Assembly (NCBI GenBank): GCA_035559775.1
Contig: DATMAU010000046.1
Location: 1-9,220, forward strand
DNA: 9,220 nucleotides
Reading direction: 5' to 3'
Source: AG1 sp035559775
GTDB lineage: Archaea; Thermoproteota; Thermoprotei_A; Sulfolobales; AG1
Below are positions 5,292 through 9,220 of the stretch, piece after piece. The notes beneath the pieces were generated by a model. It was not told the origin of the DNA, made no database searches, and saw nothing but the letters and a program-made list of their open reading frames with translations. A program made the position numbers and the translations under genes. Position 1 is the stretch's first letter. Every line of letters starts with the position of its first letter.

Positions 5292-5966
5292 CTATTTAGG
5301 CTCTCCAAAAACCTCCTCGTACTTCTCCTGGGGTAGTATGACTCTAGCCCCTCTTGATGCCTCATGCCTTCTTCTCTCCTCTCTCTCCCTCTGCTTCTTC
5401 TTCCACTTATAGTGATGCGTACCCCTAAGCCCCCTACTGCTTAGAAGCCCTCTCATCTTCCTACCAGCCATTGTTTTTCCTCTAAACACCCTGCCCCTCT
5501 GGGATGGATCTGTGATCCAGTTTATGTCTGGGTCGCTCTTTATAGTGGGTAGATTCGGATCCACTAGGATCACCTCGTACCACTTATACTCACCATCCTC
5601 CCCAACATAGTAGCTCCCAAGAACCTCGAGCCCCCTGTATTTTCTAGCAGCAGTCTCCTCAGCGATAAGCTGGAGGCTCTTCTCGGGCGAGTAGCCATAG
5701 ACACCCATTCTCTTAGGCCTTCTACCCTTGTTTGGTCTCGGCTTCTCCCTCCCACCCTTGCTAACCCTAACCCTGACTACAATGAAACCCTGTTTAGCCT
5801 TATACCCAATGCTCCTAGCCCTGTTTAGCCTTGTGGGCCTATCGATCCTGACTACCGTTTCCTCTTTCCTCCACTCAACAATCCTAGCTCTATTAAGCTT
5901 GCCAAGCTCACCCTCACGGGGCCTTTTCCAGGCCTCGGCTATATAGTGATACACGGATCTAGCCAT
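5292..5966 (-). CDS. rpl15e: Large-subunit ribosomal protein eL15 (L15e)
   Basis: A 224-residue basic ribosomal protein of the large subunit, shared by archaea and eukaryotes. It opens with the family hallmark MARSVYHYIAEAWKRP. The body contains RIVEWRKEETVVRIDRPTRL, the conserved RARSIGYKAKQGFIVVRVRV and RPNKGRRPKRMGV segments, and the YEVILVDPNLPTIKSDPDI block with its strongly conserved Val-Asp-Pro. The C-terminal GLRGTHHYKWKKKQ region is followed by a charged tail. Length is within the usual archaeal range. The start ATG lies inside the end of the upstream 77-codon gene (8-nt overlap) and has its own Shine-Dalgarno sequence GGAGG at 5974-5978, so the two are likely co-translated. T-rich sequence after the stop on the minus strand (about 5254-5262) may terminate it. 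Confidence 0.97.
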   Translation of the reverse strand: MARSVYHYIAEAWKRPREGELGKLNRARIVEWRKEETVVRIDRPTRLNRARSIGYKAKQGFIVVRVRVSKGGREKPRPNKGRRPKRMGVYGYSPEKSLQLIAEETAARKYRGLEVLGSYYVGEDGEYKWYEVILVDPNLPTIKSDPDINWITDPSQRGRVFRGKTMAGRKMRGLLSSRGLRGTHHYKWKKKQREREERRRHEASRGARVILPQEKYEEVFGEPK

Positions 5967-6192
5967 CCTGTTTCCTCCACGTCGCTCTACAATATTTGGC
6001 TAACACGCCTTTAATATCTTTACTCCTCGCCCCACAGATCAATGATAGATCGCCTCCACCACTAGCAATAGGCAGCAATAGGCTCGCCAGGTTATGGGTT
6101 AATAGGAGCGCCTCTGAGTAGTGGAAAAGGCTGTGAGCATGATGGACATTCCAGGGGGTAAAATGCTCGTATAGCTCTACCCCAGCGATCAT
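5959..6192 (-). CDS. Small protein coupled to rpl15e, possibly Pcc1-like
   Basis: A 77-codon open frame whose last eight bases overlap the start of rpl15e (ATGGCTAG), a typical coupled arrangement that supports a real gene. An in-frame TAA five codons upstream of the ATG limits it on the N-terminal side. The sequence ends with an alternating strand-helix pattern, GGDLSLICGARSKDIKGVLA then KYCRATW, which loosely resembles the second half of Pcc1, the small dimerising subunit of the KEOPS tRNA-t6A complex. I would not rely on that without a profile search. Against it being ordinary, it lacks ATA codons, which the neighbours use often, and the ribosome site ahead of its ATG is poor. It could be a fast-evolving family member, a shortened gene, or a chance frame. 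Confidence 0.48.
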   Translation of the reverse strand: MIAGVELYEHFTPWNVHHAHSLFHYSEALLLTHNLASLLLPIASGGGDLSLICGARSKDIKGVLAKYCRATWRKQDG

Positions 6193-6335
6193 AGTTCTAA
6201 GCTCTTAGCATCGTCAAGGATCGCCGCGTGGGTTTCTCATCATATATCAGGACTTAAAACCCAGCTCATCAAGAATAATAATACCATGGTGCATAATAAG
6301 CTTTCTGCATATATCTTTAACCGTATCATGTAATG

Positions 6336-8408
6336 CTAGGCCTTCTTATAGCATCCAGGGGTTTTCTCGTAGAGGATTCCTTCTTTGAGTAGCTGTGAGA
6401 GCATCTTCTCAGCGACCTCCTCCTCTATCCCGTGCTCCTTAGCCCTGCTCAGTATCTCCTTGACGTTTGCACAGCCCACCTGGCTTTTACTAGAGAGATC
6501 CTTTATTATATCCTCTATTAACAGCATCTTCTCTCTCCTGCTCTTGGGCTTCCCAGTCATTATGGTGTCTATGTCTAGGGAGCCGCTCTCAATATCTATC
6601 CCAACACTTTCTAGCATTGTTCTCATAAGCCTTATAGCCTCTGCAGCATCTTCTTCTGTAGCGATGCTGCTCAGCCTCATCCTCGCGTGGGCTTCTGTTA
6701 GTCTTATCAGGGCTTCGAGCTGTCTCGCTGTTATAGCTATAGGTGCTTCTTTATTCTCAGCAGCAGCTCTCCTCATCTCGACGAAGAAGTCGGCTATCAT
6801 CTTCCTCGCCTCCTCGCTCAGCTTGGGTTTAACATTCCTCCTAGCATATATTATGTATTTTCTGAGAAGCCCAGGATCTATTGGGGCCTTTACATCCTCG
6901 AAGGATGTGTGTGCGCTCGTTATATGTTCGGCTAGCTGTCTATCCTCTTCTAGAGAGGGCTGGTCTTTGAGAACGAATATGAGATCGAATCTTGAGAGTA
7001 TTGTTACTGGGAGATTTATATTATCTATTAAAGGCCTATCATCTATATATCTACCATACCTAGGGTTCCCAGCAGCAAGTACCGAGGCCCTCGCATTTAG
7101 GGTAGCATGGATCCCTGCTTTAGAGATGGATACTGTTTGTTGCTCGAGCGCCTCGTGAATAGCTGTTCTATCATCCTCCCTCATCTTGTCGATCTCATCT
7201 ATACACACAACACCCATGTCGCCAAGCACCATGGCCCCGGCTTCGAGGTAATACTCACCAGTATTCTTATCCCTGACAACAGCTGCTGTGAGCCCAGCGG
7301 CTGTGGATCCTTTGCCCGTGGTATATATACCCCTAGGTGCTATCTTGGAGGCGAATTGGAGGAGCTGGGATTTAGCTGTACCAGGGTCTCCTATTATGAG
7401 CACATGCACATCCCCCCTTATCCTTGTACCATCGCTTCTCTGCTTAGGGACTCCTCCGAAGAGTAGGAGGGCTATTGCCTCTTTTACATCCCAGTGACCA
7501 TATATTGCGGGGGCTATGCTTGCAATGATCTTCCTGGTTATCATCGGATCTTTAGCCAACCTCCTGATCTCATCTATATCCTCTTCAGAGAGCTCTATCT
7601 CCTCCACACCCTTGTCTCTTGTCTCGATATTGTTTCCATAGATCTCTATCTCATATACAGCCCTGGATCTCCTAGAGGAGCTCCCAACACTGCTGAGCCT
7701 TACAATGCCTACAACCTGCACCTTATCCCCGGGCCTCACGCGATCCACGAGATCCCCCTCAAGTATCACTTGGACTTGCCGTGGCATCTGCCCAGATGGG
7801 ACTTCTTCGGGCATCTCTCCTATAGAGATCCTCTGGTGGTCTGTGTAGAGGCTCTCGTTCTCAAGTAGTTTGAAGATCCCTGAGGATAGCCCGCATCTAC
7901 GACAATATGGGGGTCTTTCGATTGTATCGGATTTGACCTCTTGGTCGAACTTCTCGCCACATTCGGGGCTTATGTGTTGCCATACAGCCCTGATCATTCT
8001 CTGCTTAGGCGGGGTCATCTTCACAACTATACAGCTTACTTGGACGAGCTTTCCGATGTGCTCGTTCCTAAGATCTCTGATCGCTATGCTTTGAGGGATC
8101 CCTCTGAACCTAGGGCTGAGGGATCCCTGGAACAATATATACTCTGTCCTGGCAATGTTTGTTAGAGCCTCGGAGAACGCTCTGATCAGCTCTTCGGGTC
8201 TCTCTATAACGTTTCTAGCCAGCTCGTCATCGAAGTTGATTATATCTATATAGTCGATCACAACGCTTCCAGAACCGCTCGCTATGGCCTCTCTAACCCT
8301 AACCCTGTACTTTATATTCCCATCCTTATCTCTCACACTCTCTATGAACTCAAAAACCCTTCCTAGAAGATCTCCCCTGGCCTCTCTGAGATCAGCTGAC
8401 GCCTCCAT
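6336..8408 (-). CDS. mcm: MCM replicative DNA helicase
   Basis: The hexameric AAA+ helicase that unwinds DNA at the replication fork. Counting from the ATG at 8408 (690 residues): the N-terminal domain has a zinc site formed by His145, Cys150, Cys169 and Cys172, followed by EEVPSGQMPRQV and the OB-fold segment VDRVRPGDKVQVVG. The ATPase core has Walker A GDPGTAKS (340-347), Walker B VVCIDEID (400-407), sensor 1 AAGNP with Asn448, arginine finger LSRFD with Arg473, and sensor 2 Arg562 in ITARQLE. A winged-helix domain closes the protein (about 626-690). The zinc pattern matches Sulfolobus MCM. The frame opens at TTG 8420, but GGTGAG at 8413-8418 sits as a ribosome site just ahead of the ATG at 8408, which I therefore prefer. 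The gene overlaps gins23 by 17 nt; both are in one operon. Confidence 0.97.
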   Translation of the reverse strand: MEASADLREARGDLLGRVFEFIESVRDKDGNIKYRVRVREAIASGSGSVVIDYIDIINFDDELARNVIERPEELIRAFSEALTNIARTEYILFQGSLSPRFRGIPQSIAIRDLRNEHIGKLVQVSCIVVKMTPPKQRMIRAVWQHISPECGEKFDQEVKSDTIERPPYCRRCGLSSGIFKLLENESLYTDHQRISIGEMPEEVPSGQMPRQVQVILEGDLVDRVRPGDKVQVVGIVRLSSVGSSSRRSRAVYEIEIYGNNIETRDKGVEEIELSEEDIDEIRRLAKDPMITRKIIASIAPAIYGHWDVKEAIALLLFGGVPKQRSDGTRIRGDVHVLIIGDPGTAKSQLLQFASKIAPRGIYTTGKGSTAAGLTAAVVRDKNTGEYYLEAGAMVLGDMGVVCIDEIDKMREDDRTAIHEALEQQTVSISKAGIHATLNARASVLAAGNPRYGRYIDDRPLIDNINLPVTILSRFDLIFVLKDQPSLEEDRQLAEHITSAHTSFEDVKAPIDPGLLRKYIIYARRNVKPKLSEEARKMIADFFVEMRRAAAENKEAPIAITARQLEALIRLTEAHARMRLSSIATEEDAAEAIRLMRTMLESVGIDIESGSLDIDTIMTGKPKSRREKMLLIEDIIKDLSSKSQVGCANVKEILSRAKEHGIEEEVAEKMLSQLLKEGILYEKTPGCYKKA

Positions 8409-8964
8409 AGCTCTCACCAAGAACGGTTTTTAGCCAGTGCTTCACATCGCTATCTATGATCCTGTAGAGTGCTTTCTCCTCGAAGCTTAGGTTCTTCTCA
8501 AAATCCCCGGATCTCTCGCTGTGGAGTATAGATGCCATCAGGATCTTCTGGAGCCTTATAGAGACGATCTTATCAAGGGCCCTCGTTATTCTATCAAGCT
8601 CAACAATATCGCTGGGAGACCCTCCCCTCTTGATCTTCTCGCTAAGCTCTCTGATAATACGGCTAACCTCTATATAGAAATCCCCAGGGATCTTTGATAT
8701 GGATAAGCCGCCCCTCCTAGCATGATCCTCCTCGGCAAACCTGATCCTATTAACATCACTCGAGCTCCCCACCTCTCTCTTAACCTCAACATAGCCCATT
8801 TTCTCAAGAACCTCAGCAGCCCACCTCGGGATCTCGATCTCAGAGCCCCTGACCAGCTCAACATCAGCAAAAGGAGTTTTACCAAGGCTCCTAAGCACAG
8901 CTACGCTTACCGGGGCAAGCCTCCTCGCCGCCCTGATCGCCTCTATATATAGCTCAGCCTGCAT
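8392..8964 (-). CDS. gins23: GINS complex subunit Gins23
   Basis: A 190-residue subunit of archaeal GINS, which binds MCM and the Cdc45/RecJ-like protein to form the active replicative helicase. The small beta domain comes first (residues about 33-62, with VELVRGSEIEIPRWAAEVL and KMGYVEV), followed by the helical A domain (about 93-184, with a KIVSIRLQKILMASI helix and a FEEKALYRIIDSDV helix). Beta-domain-first order defines the Psf2/Psf3-like Gins23, in contrast to Gins15. The location directly upstream of mcm matches Sulfolobus, where the Gins23 gene neighbours mcm. The ATG at 8964 has GGAG at 8970-8973. The stop lies 17 nt inside mcm, indicating coupled translation. GINS sequences diverge strongly, so part of the confidence comes from context. 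Confidence 0.82.
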   Translation of the reverse strand: MQAELYIEAIRAARRLAPVSVAVLRSLGKTPFADVELVRGSEIEIPRWAAEVLEKMGYVEVKREVGSSSDVNRIRFAEEDHARRGGLSISKIPGDFYIEVSRIIRELSEKIKRGGSPSDIVELDRITRALDKIVSIRLQKILMASILHSERSGDFEKNLSFEEKALYRIIDSDVKHWLKTVLGESYGGVS

Positions 8965-8978
8965 TACAGCTCCATATC

Positions 8979-9011
8979 GATTATATACCTACAGAGGGCT
9001 TTAATATTAGC
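8979..9011 (-). promoter_or_regulatory. Promoter region of the gins23-mcm operon
   Basis: Two TATA-like boxes on the minus strand: GCTAATATTAAAG (8999-9011) and GGTATATAATCG (8979-8990). The upstream one predicts a start near 8980 and a short leader containing the GGAG ribosome site. The downstream one would start transcription almost at the ATG. The upstream box abuts the end of repeat copy 2. Confidence 0.45.
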
Positions 9012-9114
9012 ACCCTCTAGGGGTTCGGATTTCATTGCGGTTGTTTTGATGCTAATCGCTCTTCCCTCGGCTTCCTAGCCCTTGGGTTTCTTTCATCTGA
9101 GTCTTTATCCTTGG
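9011..9114 (-). repeat. Degenerate 104-bp dispersed repeat, copy 2
   Basis: Read on the minus strand this is the partner of 865-968. It keeps the blocks AAGGATAAA, CTCAG-N-TGA, TAGGAAGCC, GGGAAGAGC, ATCAAAA and TGAAA-N-C-N-GAACC-N-CTA in order. It points toward gins23, and its end touches the operon promoter, so it could act as an upstream control or replication-related site for the helicase genes. Small indels relative to copy 1 and stops in the frames argue against coding. Confidence 0.7.
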
Positions 9115-9129
9115 TTTCTACTTGTTCGG

Positions 9130-9193
9130 TGTGGTCTCTATCCACAGCTTCTCTTCATAGCTTTGCTGGTTCATTGTTGTGGGGAAAGCTATG
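9130..9193. repeat. Two adjacent hairpins upstream of repeat copy 2
   Basis: TGTGG (9130-9134) pairs with CCACA (9142-9146), and CATAGCTTT (9156-9164) is the perfect reverse complement of AAAGCTATG (9185-9193) with a 20-base loop. No protein gene occupies 8965-9220; besides these hairpins it holds the gins23 promoter and repeat copy 2. The hairpins may belong to the end of a gene beyond the window or extend the repeat element. Confidence 0.4.
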
Positions 9194-9220
9194 CATTATG
9201 ACCCTATATATCCTCCTTTT

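Noticed and set aside
6193..6335. Gap between mcm and the 77-codon gene
   Set aside because: An ATGATGA and some T-rich sequence on the minus strand suggested a small RNA or terminator, but no paired box or stable hairpin supports a feature.
6385..8165. Long plus-strand frames opposite mcm, up to 257 codons
   Set aside because: They are antisense shadows of mcm, hydrophobic or low-complexity in composition, and without ribosome sites. The minus-strand frame has every MCM motif.
1..9220. CRISPR arrays, insertion sequences, integrase or attachment sites
   Set aside because: No regularly spaced direct repeats, transposase or recombinase motifs were seen, and the tRNA-Ala gene has no nearby duplicate of its 3' end.

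Overview
The window comes from a hyperthermophilic crenarchaeon (Thermoproteota). It encodes an Rpo8-type RNA polymerase subunit, a two-domain crenarchaeal Sm protein (SmAP3 type), a Gins23-MCM gene pair, an archaeosine tRNA-guanine transglycosylase and ribosomal protein eL15. Reading frames favour ATA for Ile and AGA/AGG for Arg, and AT-rich BRE/TATA boxes lie ahead of most genes. I cannot fix the genus; Desulfurococcales and relatives are a reasonable guess, but that is inference.

Layout. The 3' end of nusA (1-272, +) is followed by about 430 bp without a protein gene. That stretch holds a G+C-rich, strongly self-complementary block (about 302-514) that looks like an unidentified structured RNA, and a separate 9-bp inverted repeat (556-606). 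A tRNA-Ala(GGC) with encoded CCA lies on the minus strand (710-786). Next come a non-coding stretch with a 104-bp degenerate repeat, a small ribbon-helix-helix regulator (minus), and a divergently transcribed HTH plus C2H2 zinc-finger protein (plus). The rpo8 gene (minus) converges on the latter. A tight plus-strand operon follows: SmAP3, archaeosine TGT, DUF371 protein. Facing it is a minus-strand block, read from the right: gins23, mcm, a 77-codon gene of uncertain identity, and rpl15e.

How the genes work together. The two blocks are information-processing units. Gins23 and MCM are subunits of the archaeal replicative helicase, and their genes overlap by 17 nt. SmAP3, TGT and DUF371 are spaced by +1 and -1 nt, which points to co-translation and links DUF371, a family without a known function, to RNA binding or modification. 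NusA, Rpo8, the tRNA and eL15 serve transcription and translation.

Most unusual observation. Two diverged copies (roughly 70% identical by hand alignment, with small indels that break reading frames) of a 104-bp non-coding element lie at opposite ends of the window in inverted orientation: 865-968 (+) and 9011-9114 (-). The second sits directly upstream of the gins23-mcm operon. Neither looks like a CRISPR repeat, a known RNA or a coding remnant. The structured block after nusA is the second item worth follow-up: several of its helices are better on the plus strand because of G.U pairs.
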